A stretch of DNA of 64,000 nt from NCBI RefSeq assembly GCF_042920265.1, contig NZ_JBDQZI010000001.1, positions 558,001-622,000 of the forward strand. Direction: 5' to 3'. Shown here one piece after another: positions 16,603-24,119 of the stretch (position 1 is the first letter of the stretch; each line of letters starts with the position of its first letter). Under the pieces are notes generated by a model. The model saw only the letters and a list, made by a program, of their open reading frames with translations, was not told where the DNA came from and made no database searches. The stretch comes from Lysinibacillus_B sp042920265 (GTDB taxonomy: Bacteria > Bacillota > Bacilli > Bacillales_A > Planococcaceae). Position numbers and translations under genes: made by a program.

Positions 16603-17319
16603 TTACTTTAAATTATCAATAGCGTATTGAGCTTCTTCTGGAGTGAATTTTTCCCCGTATTCTGAAATCAATTGATCATAAATAGCCGAATTTGACATAT
16701 CCATCATTTCTGCGTATGATTGAGCTTTTTTCAATGCGTTTTCTTTCCAGTCAAAAACAATATTATCGATAGCGTATTGAGCAGCGTCTGCCGGGAAATT
16801 CTCTCCGTATTCCGATGTTAGTTGGTCGTAAATACCTGCCTTTGACATATGCATAGTTTTAGCATATGACTCTGCTTTTTTTAACGCTGACTTATGTTCT
16901 CTAGGGACACTTTCTTCTTTAGCCTTAGCTTCTGCTTGGGCTTTGGCTTCTGCATCTGCTTTTGCTTTAGCCTCTGCTTCCTCTTTAGTTTTCTGTTCAG
17001 CTAAAGCTTTTTCTTCAGCTTCTTTTGCTTCACGTGCAGCCTTTTCTTCCTCTGATTCTTCTTTTGGTTTTTCTTGTTCATCCTCCTGAGTAGAAGATGT
17101 TTCAATAATTTCTTCGTCTTTAACTGTCTCTGATGGCTCGGAAGTTGAAATAAACGCTACGAACGAAACTACCATAACAGCTAAAGAAATACCTGTGAAT
17201 TTCAATTGCTTTTTACCTTTAATGCTATCCTTTTTAACAAATTGTAGAATCGCTAAAACAGCAAATACAAAAATTGCAATTAAGCTTAAACCCCAAATAA
17301 TAAAAAATAAGCTATTCAT
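16603..17319 (-). CDS. Ltp-family membrane protein, probable superinfection exclusion factor
   Basis: The 238-residue product starts at the ATG at 17319 on the minus strand, which has AAAGGAGGG upstream; a longer start at 17340 would place that ribosome site inside the gene. Two membrane helices (about 3-27 and 40-58) anchor it. A long glutamate-, lysine- and alanine-rich coiled stalk (about 65-140) follows, and then two copies of the Ltp domain: ALKKAESYAKTMHMSKAGIY and ALKKAQSYAEMMDMSNSAIY, each ending in a YGExF...AQYAIDN pattern. In phage TP-J34 the Ltp lipoprotein blocks DNA entry of incoming phages. Here membrane helices replace the lipobox. It stands beside the repressor and is presumably expressed in the lysogen. 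Confidence 0.85.
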   Translation of the reverse strand: MNSLFFIIWGLSLIAIFVFAVLAILQFVKKDSIKGKKQLKFTGISLAVMVVSFVAFISTSEPSETVKDEEIIETSSTQEDEQEKPKEESEEEKAAREAKEAEEKALAEQKTKEEAEAKAKADAEAKAQAEAKAKEESVPREHKSALKKAESYAKTMHMSKAGIYDQLTSEYGENFPADAAQYAIDNIVFDWKENALKKAQSYAEMMDMSNSAIYDQLISEYGEKFTPEEAQYAIDNLK

Positions 17320-17386
17320 AATATCCCTCCTTTTCACCATTTTAGGTAATAAATTGGTAATTGTACATAATAAAAAACAGACAACT

Positions 17387-17608
17387 TTATTTGTCGTCTG
17401 CTTCCTCTATTGTAGTGAATAATTCTCCGATATCTTTTACCTCTAAAGCTACCATGATTTTTTCCATAGCTTCTTTTGGGTACATCTTTATTTTGTTATT
17501 AACAATCTCACTGATCAAACGTGTGGTAAGTCCTGTTTTTTCAGCTAAATCTTTTTGACTCATATCACGCTCTGCTAGAAGTACTTTTAATCTCGATTTT
17601 AAATACAT
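17387..17608 (-). CDS. XRE-family phage repressor (Cro/CI-type)
   Basis: The 73-residue protein is nearly all helix-turn-helix: SRLKVLLAERDMSQKDLAEKTG (about 4-25) followed by the recognition helix TTRLISEIVNN and a short acidic tail. I took the ATG at 17608, preceded by AGGTGTGGGA. A longer start at 17626 is possible. It diverges from the small-gene operon at 17783 across 175 bases that contain palindromic operator candidates. It probably represses that operon and keeps lysogeny or an accessory switch. It lacks a LexA-type cleavage domain. Confidence 0.85.
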   Translation of the reverse strand: MYLKSRLKVLLAERDMSQKDLAEKTGLTTRLISEIVNNKIKMYPKEAMEKIMVALEVKDIGELFTTIEEADDK

Positions 17609-17662
17609 TCCCACACCTACTCTCATACGAATTAGTTAATTAAATTATAAATCAATAAATAA

Positions 17663-17708
17663 AATTACGCAATTAGTAATTGACATTATGAATGAAGTAA
17701 TTTACTAT
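17663..17708 (+). promoter_or_regulatory. Promoter with palindromic operators for the rightward operon
   Basis: TTGACA at 17680 and TACTAT at 17703 are 17 bases apart. AATTAC-N7-GTAATT (17663-17681) overlaps the -35, and AGTAA-T-TTACT (17696-17706) fills the spacer and -10. Both contain TTAC/GTAA half-sites, so they fit binding by the divergent XRE protein. Confidence 0.65.
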
Positions 17709-17782
17709 ATGAGTAACAAAGTTATTTATAAAGTAATATTATTATTTTTAAGTAAATAATAATAACGAAAGGCGGAATTGGG

Positions 17783-18046
17783 ATGAGAACAAAAGAAGAA
17801 AAACAATTAATGCAGTTACGCTACTTAATCAAAGAGTTTTATCCACATGCAAATGACATCTATTTGGATGAAGTGGAAGAAAGAATTTACTTCACAGATT
17901 TATATGACGGCTACGAAATGCAAGCACGTATAGATCGCGAGCAAGAAGAAGTGACGTTCCAATATCAACAAGGTGAAGATTGGTATTTAGCTGATACGGC
18001 ATCGTTTGAAGAGGTTAATGAAGTCAACGAAGTCCCGATTTTTTAA
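17783..18046 (+). CDS. Small acidic phage protein, unknown (87 aa)
   Basis: The ATG at 17783 follows GAAAGGCGGAATTGGG. The protein has a basic N-terminal helix (RTKEEKQLMQLRYLIKEFY) and then an acidic, strand-rich part with DEVEERIYFTDLYDGYEM and many glutamates, ending NEVPIF. It is the first gene of the operon controlled by the promoter at 17680. The stop codon is part of the first hairpin element. Function not recognised. Confidence 0.75.
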   Translation: MRTKEEKQLMQLRYLIKEFYPHANDIYLDEVEERIYFTDLYDGYEMQARIDREQEEVTFQYQQGEDWYLADTASFEEVNEVNEVPIF

Positions 18047-18098
18047 AAACTGAACAGTTGGTATTAAGTCGATTAGTACCAGCGATTGAGTTTTTAAA
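18042..18098 (+). repeat. Intercistronic hairpin element, copy A
   Basis: The outer stem TTTAAAAACT/AGTTTTTAAA includes the preceding TAA stop. Internal loop sides are GAACAG and CGATTG. The inner stem TTGGTA/TACCAG has a 13-base loop. The element ends before the ribosome site of the next gene. Confidence 0.8.
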
Positions 18099-18123
18099 AA
18101 TTTACAAAGTGAGGTTATTCAAA

Positions 18124-18378
18124 ATGATTAAAGTAAAAGTATTGTTTGTAGATGATTCTGGATTAAAGGATCGTGAGGAAGTGTTTTCTACAACAGATAA
18201 AAAAGAAGCTGCTCTAATGACAGTGGAGAAAATGACAATCAAAGAAATAAAATATCTGCTTAGCTTTGAATTTATGAAAACAAACAATGAACAAGAAGAT
18301 TATTGTAAAATCTGCGGTACTTGTTTAACGGTTGACGATGACCACAAATTCTTATGTACAGAATGCGAAGCCATTTAA
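18124..18378 (+). CDS. Small phage protein with zinc-ribbon-like CxxC pairs (84 aa)
   Basis: The start is the ATG at 18124, behind GTGAGG. An upstream in-frame ATG at 18058 lies inside the hairpin element and is rejected. The N-terminal half reads MIKVKVLFVDDSG with a DREEVFSTTDKKEAALMTVEKM helix. The C-terminal 30 residues carry CKICGTC and later CTEC, spaced like a small zinc ribbon. It may bind nucleic acid or protein; no family is recognised. Confidence 0.7.
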   Translation: MIKVKVLFVDDSGLKDREEVFSTTDKKEAALMTVEKMTIKEIKYLLSFEFMKTNNEQEDYCKICGTCLTVDDDHKFLCTECEAI

Positions 18379-18429
18379 AAATTGAACAGGGAGCATCTTC
18401 GATTGGTGCTCTCGATTGAGTTTTTAAAT
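18373..18429 (+). repeat. Intercistronic hairpin element, copy B
   Basis: The outer stem ATTTAAAAATT/AGTTTTTAAAT (one G-U pair) again contains the stop codon. The GAACAG and CGATTG sides are identical to copy A. The inner stem is GGAGCA/TGCTCT with an 11-base loop. Confidence 0.8.
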
Positions 18430-18453
18430 ATTAGTGAGGGAGGCGGAATTGAA

Positions 18454-18657
18454 ATGAAGTTCAAAATCGGCCAATTAGTTCAAGTTAAAGCGGGTTTCGG
18501 TAGCAACGCAGGAGAGTTAAGAATCATCGTTGGTTATGAAGCAGATAAGCAAGTATACATTTCAAAGAAAGCTACCAAAAAAGGCAACATTGATAAACGT
18601 TCATCGGAATGGAATATGAAGTGTCCTGAAAGTCGGCTAGAAGAAGTGGAAATTTAA
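18454..18657 (+). CDS. Small phage protein, SH3-like, unknown (67 aa)
   Basis: The start is the ATG at 18454, behind GAGGGAGGCGG. The in-frame upstream ATG at 18382 lies in the hairpin element. The sequence opens MKFKIGQLVQVKAGFGSN with evenly spaced strands (LRIIVGYE, KQVYISKKA) as in small beta-barrel or KOW-like folds, then SEWNMKCPESRLEEVEI. It is flanked by hairpin elements on both sides. No function is recognised. Confidence 0.7.
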   Translation: MKFKIGQLVQVKAGFGSNAGELRIIVGYEADKQVYISKKATKKGNIDKRSSEWNMKCPESRLEEVEI

Positions 18658-18709
18658 AAATTGAACAGGGAGCATCACCAACTGGTGCTCTCGATTGAGA
18701 TTTTAAATT
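18651..18709 (+). repeat. Intercistronic hairpin element, copy C
   Basis: The outer stem AATTTAAAA/TTTTAAATT includes the stop codon. GAACAG and CGATTG are conserved, and the inner stem GGAGCA/TGCTCT is as in copy B with a different 11-base loop. Confidence 0.8.
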
Positions 18710-18731
18710 ACGCGGAAAGTGAGGTGATTTT

Positions 18732-18974
18732 ATGTCTATGAAATTTGTCAGTAGCAACAATCGTCTTCCTGTAGCGAAGCTTTTAACGGAACAAGAGTAC
18801 GTGCAATTAATGGAAACATATGCAGCACATAATCGCTCAATGGGTTTATCGATGCGAGAGAAATATTCAATTGGCAACATCGTTAAAGTTAAGCGCGGTC
18901 AGAATGGTAATTTGCATGTGCATTATGCTGACGGGGAGTGGTGGCATTATACACCATCTCGTAATTGGTACTAA
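18732..18974 (+). CDS. Small phage protein, unknown (80 aa)
   Basis: The ATG at 18732 has AAAGTGAGGTG before it. The N-terminal part includes LPVAKLLTEQEYVQLMETYA, a helix pair. The C-terminal part is strand- and aromatic-rich (IGNIVKVKRGQNGNLHVHY, then EWWHYTPSRNWY). It is the last gene before the HTH protein and the first without a hairpin element behind it. No family is recognised. Confidence 0.7.
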   Translation: MSMKFVSSNNRLPVAKLLTEQEYVQLMETYAAHNRSMGLSMREKYSIGNIVKVKRGQNGNLHVHYADGEWWHYTPSRNWY

Positions 18975-19005
18975 TAACTAAATGGAAGAAAGCGAGGTGA
19001 AAACG

Positions 19006-19899
19006 ATGGTATTTGAATACTTAGAGCAATATGTAACATTTGAATCAGTAGCAGATATGGACGTTGCAGTTGAACAGCATATTCAGCAACATTATTTCAA
19101 TTTAACGGAATCAGAGCGTACCATCGTTTTCGCGCTTGCTAGCCGTTCTCTTATGTATCCAGGAGCTTCGCATCTAAAAGCAGAGACGATTGCGGATCAA
19201 GTTGGTGTATCGACTAAAACAGTTTATCGAGCAGTGAAGAAGTTGGTTGAGTTCCGCATCATCGAAAAGGTTGCTGGTACAAAATTAAACGGCATCAAAG
19301 GGGCTAGTATTTATTGCATTTTACCTTATGTCCCATCGAGCGTGTCTCAACGAGTGACAGTGGTTGAAGTCAACAACGACGAGGTTTGCCGACAACAATC
19401 CGAAAATCAACCATCTAATTCTTTTAATCTTTTAAGTTCTAAACAAGCAAGTAATAATTTATGTGATTTAGAAAATGAATTGGCTTTACAAGCAGAAAAG
19501 AAAAAAGAATACATGAATGAGTACCAGAAGCTGCTATTTGATTTCATGCATTCGTTGCCATTGGTAGATAAGTTGAAGGATGAATTACACAGAGTTGTGT
19601 TAGCTGTACAAGTAAATTCTGTAGAGGACTTTATCAAAGCTAAAAATGTTCTATTTAAAATTGCTATGGATATTAAAGAAGGTACTTTAACGGTATCGAG
19701 TACATTACGTGCTGTGTTTGTGGGCTCGTATAGAAAGGCTGTAGAACGTTTAAATAAGAAGGTAATCAACTCATCATCCGTGCAGGACAAAATGCACAGC
19801 GAGCGTCCAGTACCTTTCTATGATTGGTTAAATGAGCGCGAAAGCCATGCATCTGTTGTTAATAATCATTCACCAATTGAGAATTGGTTGACGTGGTAA
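19006..19899 (+). CDS. Helix-turn-helix phage protein, possible replication initiator or regulator
   Basis: The product is 297 residues from the ATG at 19006, with GAAAGCGAGGTG upstream; the ATG at 18982 is an alternative. Residues about 45-105 form a winged helix domain (HLKAETIADQVGVSTKTVYRAVKKLVEFRIIEKV), the pattern of plasmid and phage initiator or GntR-like proteins. The middle is charged, and the C-terminal half resembles helical Rep-associated regions. It is followed by the ATPase and replication-relaxation genes, so a role in DNA maintenance is plausible but unproven. Confidence 0.7.
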   Translation: MVFEYLEQYVTFESVADMDVAVEQHIQQHYFNLTESERTIVFALASRSLMYPGASHLKAETIADQVGVSTKTVYRAVKKLVEFRIIEKVAGTKLNGIKGASIYCILPYVPSSVSQRVTVVEVNNDEVCRQQSENQPSNSFNLLSSKQASNNLCDLENELALQAEKKKEYMNEYQKLLFDFMHSLPLVDKLKDELHRVVLAVQVNSVEDFIKAKNVLFKIAMDIKEGTLTVSSTLRAVFVGSYRKAVERLNKKVINSSSVQDKMHSERPVPFYDWLNERESHASVVNNHSPIENWLTW

Positions 19900-19908
19900 A
19901 GGGATTTT

Positions 19909-20034
19909 ATGTGCCCGATGCAGTACCCGTTTGATTGCTCGGCGAGAATGAAGGTGGGCAGTGATGAGTTATTGTCGTATCAAGGCTTACACATCATTTT
20001 TGAAATGCCTGCTTCATGCAACTCTTACTTGTAG
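19909..20034 (+). CDS. Possible cysteine-containing small protein (41 aa)
   Basis: This short frame has AAAGGG six bases before the ATG and three cysteines. It begins MCPMQYPFDCSARMKVGSD. It occupies part of the 245-base gap before the ATPase gene. A CTCTTACT/AGTAAGAG inverted repeat at 20022-20040 overlaps its stop. The rest of the gap shows nothing else. Short and without known relatives, so uncertain. Confidence 0.35.
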   Translation: MCPMQYPFDCSARMKVGSDELLSYQGLHIIFEMPASCNSYL

Positions 20035-20145
20035 TAAGAGAACCGTGGCGCAAATGGTTTTAGAAGTCGATTTGAAAGTGGTGTGAAAATCATTAAAAAA
20101 TTTCTTTGAAAATTTTCGAAACGAAAAAGAAAACGAAAGGGGATT

Positions 20146-21444
20146 GTGTTGCTTTTTGAAATTTTAACATCTTCCTTGATGGGTGGAATTGCACTCAAAG
20201 CGTATTCTGCCCGAAAAGGCTTATCCACAAATGATAGCGGAAAGATTCAACGCATTATGTCATTGTCTGGACTTAATATTAAAGACGGAAAAGACACTTT
20301 GACCACTCAACTTGTTAAGAAAAAACAGTATGAGTGGGGTTGGGAATACAAATATCGCATTCCACTAGGGCGGTCGTTTAGCGATTACGAAGCAAAGCAA
20401 AAGGTATTAGAAGATGGTTTGAACAATCGTCGTAAGCACATTACATTTAGTGATTTATGGCAATTAGATTTAGATCATTCTATCATCCCACAACTGCAAG
20501 AACTTCATAAGAAAAAACTAACCGAACAAAAAGAAATCGAGCTATCGTATGACGGTTTATTAATCGTTAGAGTGTACGATAAACCACTGGCGAAGGAAGT
20601 GACATTTGTAGCAGGGGAAAGATGGAGGGTACCTGTAGGGCTTACGAGAGCACGCAATGAGTTCAAATATCACGACTTCGAAAAGATACCTCATCTTGTA
20701 CTTGGTGGAGCTACTCGCTATGGAAAATCGAACTTTATAAATTCACTCATTAACAGCCTTTTGCAGAGTGATCCAGACCAAGTTAACTTTTATTTAATTG
20801 ATTTAAAAGGTGGCGTGGAGCTATGCGATTATGAAAATATTAAGCAGACTGTTTCCATTGCTTATGAGCCACAAGAAGCCCTCCACAGTTTGCAACAGGC
20901 TTATGGCAAGATGCGTGAAATACAAGGCAAACTGAAACGATTAGGCAAAAAGAATGTGCAAGAAGCGGGTATTAAAGAGCGTCATTTTGTCATTATCGAT
21001 GAAGTCGGAGAACTGAATGCTGCAGAAGCTGTTACACGTAGCGAAAAGCTTTTAAAACAAGAATGTCAAACAATCATGAGTCAAATAGCAAGGCTCGGTG
21101 CTGGACTTGGTTTTAGATTGGTCGTTGCTACACAGTACCCGGTGGGAGACGTTATACCACGTCAAGTAAAGCAAAATGCCGATGCGAAGCTATGCTTTAG
21201 GGTACAATCAGCAGTTGCATCACGTGTTGTTTTGGATGCTGAAGGTGCTGAAATGCTGCCGATGGTCAAAGGTAGAGCTATCTACCAAACAGCTGATAAA
21301 CGAGAAATACTACAAACTCCATTAATCACTCCAGAAATTATCCAATCCATTATACAACCTCATATCATCGAGAAAGGAGAGCGCGTTGAAGAAGCAGCTA
21401 TCCAACCGAGACGAACAGATACTGTTACTTTTGAAGAAATTTGA
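20146..21444 (+). CDS. FtsK/SpoIIIE-type DNA translocase-like ATPase
   Basis: The product is 432 residues, GTG-initiated behind GAAAGGGG. The N-terminal 150 residues are a family-specific region. The ATPase core has the Walker A motif GATRYGKS (about residue 190) and the Walker B motif HFVIIDEVGEL (about 285). The later FtsK signature (IARLGAGLGFRLVVATQYP) is followed by a region with VVLDAEGAEMLP. There is no membrane domain and no winged-helix gamma domain. Similar ATPases lie beside replication-relaxation genes in Bacillus cereus-group siphophages, as far as I recall. The end overlaps the next gene. Confidence 0.87.
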   Translation: MLLFEILTSSLMGGIALKAYSARKGLSTNDSGKIQRIMSLSGLNIKDGKDTLTTQLVKKKQYEWGWEYKYRIPLGRSFSDYEAKQKVLEDGLNNRRKHITFSDLWQLDLDHSIIPQLQELHKKKLTEQKEIELSYDGLLIVRVYDKPLAKEVTFVAGERWRVPVGLTRARNEFKYHDFEKIPHLVLGGATRYGKSNFINSLINSLLQSDPDQVNFYLIDLKGGVELCDYENIKQTVSIAYEPQEALHSLQQAYGKMREIQGKLKRLGKKNVQEAGIKERHFVIIDEVGELNAAEAVTRSEKLLKQECQTIMSQIARLGAGLGFRLVVATQYPVGDVIPRQVKQNADAKLCFRVQSAVASRVVLDAEGAEMLPMVKGRAIYQTADKREILQTPLITPEIIQSIIQPHIIEKGERVEEAAIQPRRTDTVTFEEI

Positions 21445-21976
21445 TTTCATGACGCGTGACCAACTTAATCGATATTTCAAATTAGGCAAAAAAAGAAATA
21501 CTAACCGGATACTCAAAGAACTATCTGATTACCTAATGTGCATACGAGGTGAGCATCAAAGTGTATATTACCTGAGTAAAATTGGCCGTGAGTACGTCGG
21601 TTGTGATAAAGTGCGCCGTAAAACAAGTCGAGTGCAGCATACCGTTATGCGTAATGAATTTTGGCTGTTCTACAAGTGTCCGATAGATTGGAAGAATGAA
21701 GTCAAGATTTCGGATGCAAATACCTCTGTTGTTGTAGATGCTATGTTTTCGAGGAATGGATTTCGGCATTTCTTTGAAGTTGACAATATGCAAACGATGA
21801 AAAAGAACCGAGAAAAAATTAAACGCTATAAAGAGCTAATGCCAGGCATCGTGAAGCAAATTGGTTATTATCCGACACTTATATGGCTTACTACGACTGA
21901 GTTAAGACGTAAGCAACTAGAAGGTTCGTGTGAAGGGCTAAAATGCCAAGTGTACACACTAGACGATATTAAATGA
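21386..21976 (+). CDS. Replication-relaxation family protein
   Basis: The 196-residue product starts at a TTG at 21386, with AAAGGAGA just before it and inside the end of the ATPase gene. The N-terminal winged helix (SNRDEQILLLLKKFDFMTRD, then QLNRYFKLGKKRNTNRILKE) and the following R..QHTVMRNEFW segment match the Replic_Relax family, which is found on plasmids and phages. The C-terminal half includes a nuclease-like strand pattern (VVVDAMFSRNGFRHFFEVD). It probably acts with the upstream ATPase in DNA replication or transfer. Confidence 0.8.
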   Translation: MKKQLSNRDEQILLLLKKFDFMTRDQLNRYFKLGKKRNTNRILKELSDYLMCIRGEHQSVYYLSKIGREYVGCDKVRRKTSRVQHTVMRNEFWLFYKCPIDWKNEVKISDANTSVVVDAMFSRNGFRHFFEVDNMQTMKKNREKIKRYKELMPGIVKQIGYYPTLIWLTTTELRRKQLEGSCEGLKCQVYTLDDIK

Positions 21977-21988
21977 GGGGGAATCGAA

Positions 21989-22556
21989 ATGTTCTTTAAA
22001 AATAAAGTGAGAGTGATTACAGCTGGAGAACAAACGGATTTTACAGAGCGCTTTGAAGCATTAGATAAAATTAGAGAAGAGTCTAAATATGCTACTCATA
22101 AAGATGTGTTGATTATGAGTGGGATTCCGACGGTCGGAGCTGTTGGTCTATTCGCGTATAACAAGGCTGCTAATACGCTTCTTGTAGCAAATAGCGCGGC
22201 AACGGTACAAAGTATACAACAACCGATTCAAGCGCCTGTAGAACATATTACACCTCTTGTCGATTCATACTCTTCTATAACTATTCCAGTTAATGCGTCT
22301 GTTCAAAAAACTGGGCTAATCGCAGACACGTCGTTGGAAATGCTTGCGACGAATACTAGATCCAGTCATACAAATATTAGTAGCAATATCGTTCCCGATA
22401 GCCAGCGTAATAATGGTTGGGGCCTGCTTCTTTTTTATGATCGGAAACGGTGAGAAGGCGTGGTCGATGATTATGAATGCCGGGCTTGGCTATGTGCTAA
22501 TACAGCTATCGCCACTGTTTTTAGACATATTACGTGTTATCGGAGAAGCTGTTTAA
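21989..22556 (+). pseudogene. Two-part phage membrane protein interrupted by a +1 frameshift
   Basis: The upstream frame runs from the ATG at 21989 (with AGGGGG) and reads to 22453. From about 22352 its sequence loses all character. In the next frame, 22353-22556 continues sensibly (ILDPVIQILVAISFPIASVI, a second helix and a short end). Omitting one base near 22352 joins the halves into a protein of about 188 residues, with a membrane segment near residue 50 and two C-terminal helices. No ribosome site or ATG precedes the second frame. It is probably a broken gene, though a sequencing error or programmed shift is possible. Confidence 0.6.
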
Positions 22557-22561
22557 TATAA

Positions 22562-22590
22562 ATGAGCCTAAACTAAAAAGTTAGGCTCAT
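22562..22590. terminator. Hairpin at the prophage right edge
   Basis: ATGAGCCTAA/TTAGGCTCAT is a perfect ten-base stem. The following bases are only modestly T-rich. It lies between the last prophage gene and mtaB. Confidence 0.6.
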
Positions 22591-22659
22591 CATATCTATT
22601 TATGCTATTATAAGACACGTTGATAAATTTGAACTGTAATTGAAAGGATGATATAGATT

Positions 22660-24012
22660 ATGAGTTACGAGCGTCCGAAAACCGTATCTCTATATACTTT
22701 AGGTTGTAAGGTAAACCATTACGAAACAGAAGCGATTTGGCAATTATTTAAAGAGCAAGGCTACGAGCGTAACGAGTTTGAACAACAAGCTGATGTTTAT
22801 GTGATTAATACATGTACGGTAACAAACACAGGCGATAAAAAATCTCGCCAAGTCATTCGTCGTGCTGTCCGTCAAAACCCCGATGCTGTTATTTGTGTAA
22901 CAGGCTGTTATGCACAAACATCACCAGCGGAAATTATGGCGATTCCAGGTGTCGATATTGTCGTGGGTACGCAAGATCGTCATAAATTGTTAGGGTTAAT
23001 CGATCAGTATCGTGAAGAGCGTCAGCCTATTAACGCTGTACGTAACATTATGAAAAATCGTGTCTATGAGGAACTAGACGTTCCTGCGTTCACAGACCGT
23101 ACACGTGCTTCTTTGAAAATCCAAGAAGGATGTAACAACTTCTGTACATTTTGTATCATTCCTTGGGCGCGCGGGTTAATGCGTTCGCGTGATCCGCAAG
23201 AAGTAATTCGTCAAGCACAGCAATTAGTCGACGCCGGTTACCTAGAGATTGTGTTAACAGGTATTCATACAGGTGGCTACGGTCAAGACTTTAAAGACTA
23301 TAATTTAGCTCAATTATTACGTGATATGGAAGCGAATGTGAAAGGGTTAAAACGTTTACGTATTTCTTCCATTGAAGCTTCTCAGTTAACAGATGAAGTG
23401 ATTGAAGTATTGAAAAACTCGAATATTGTCGTCAACCATTTGCATATTCCAATTCAGTCTGGTTCAGATACAGTATTAAAACGTATGCGTCGTAAGTATA
23501 CGATGGAATTCTTCTCAGAACGACTGCGTAAATTAGAAGATGCATTACCAGATTTAGCGGTAACATCGGACGTCATCGTTGGTTTCCCGGGTGAAACAGA
23601 AGAAGAGTTTATGGAAACGTATAATTTCATTAAAGATCATCAATTCTCAGAATTACACGTATTCCCGTTCTCACCACGAACAGGGACACCAGCAGCACGT
23701 ATGCAAGATCAATTTGTCGATGAAGAAGTGAAAAATGAACGTGTACATCGCTTAATTACATTAAATGATCAACTGGCAAAACAATATGCTTCTCGCTTTG
23801 AAGGGGATGTATTAGAAGTAATTCCAGAAGAACGTTTTAAAGACGGCGACAACGAAAATCTGTATGTCGGCTACACGTCTAACTATCTAAAAATCGTCTT
23901 CGAAGGTACGGAAGATATGATTGGTAAACTGGTTAAAGTGAAAATTACAAAAGCAGGCTACCCATACAACGAAGGACAATTTGTGCGTATGCTAGATATG
24001 GTAGAAGCTTAA
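22660..24012 (+). CDS. mtaB: tRNA (N6-threonylcarbamoyladenosine(37)-C2)-methylthiotransferase MtaB
   Basis: The 450-residue enzyme converts t6A to ms2t6A at position 37 of ANN-decoding tRNAs. The UPF0004 domain comes first (about 8-110, with YTLGCKVNHYETEAIW, VINTCTVTN and VTGCYAQTSP supplying the three cluster cysteines). The radical SAM domain has CNNFCTFC near residue 152, and a C-terminal TRAM domain (about 375-445) follows. It is very close to B. subtilis YqeV. In that species rsmE lies immediately upstream, whereas here prophage DNA does. AAAGGATG precedes the ATG. Confidence 0.96.
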   Translation: MSYERPKTVSLYTLGCKVNHYETEAIWQLFKEQGYERNEFEQQADVYVINTCTVTNTGDKKSRQVIRRAVRQNPDAVICVTGCYAQTSPAEIMAIPGVDIVVGTQDRHKLLGLIDQYREERQPINAVRNIMKNRVYEELDVPAFTDRTRASLKIQEGCNNFCTFCIIPWARGLMRSRDPQEVIRQAQQLVDAGYLEIVLTGIHTGGYGQDFKDYNLAQLLRDMEANVKGLKRLRISSIEASQLTDEVIEVLKNSNIVVNHLHIPIQSGSDTVLKRMRRKYTMEFFSERLRKLEDALPDLAVTSDVIVGFPGETEEEFMETYNFIKDHQFSELHVFPFSPRTGTPAARMQDQFVDEEVKNERVHRLITLNDQLAKQYASRFEGDVLEVIPEERFKDGDNENLYVGYTSNYLKIVFEGTEDMIGKLVKVKITKAGYPYNEGQFVRMLDMVEA

Positions 24013-24061
24013 ATTGAATAGCAACAAAGGGTCCGTCTAACAGACATTGAGACGGAATTTT

Positions 24062-24110
24062 CGCCACCTCCTATGACTGAGTTGCTCAGTCATAGGTAGG
24101 TGGCATTTTT
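24062..24110. terminator. Long bidirectional terminator after mtaB
   Basis: GCCACCTcCTATGACTGAG pairs with CTCAGTCATAGgtaGGTGGC, followed by ATTTTT. It also lies at the end of the convergent lipoprotein gene. Confidence 0.8.
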
Positions 24111-24119
24111 ATGCAGCAT

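Noticed and set aside
17195..17558. Plus-strand frames opposite the Ltp and XRE genes
   Set aside because: They are antisense of genes with clear domains, without ribosome sites.
18042..18709. True integron attC array
   Set aside because: There is no integron integrase in view, and the elements lack the usual GTTRRRY/RYYYAAC ends. The cassette comparison is only an analogy.
22344..22556. Separate 70-codon membrane protein gene
   Set aside because: It has no ATG or ribosome site and continues the preceding gene in the next frame, so it is treated as the second half of a frameshifted gene.
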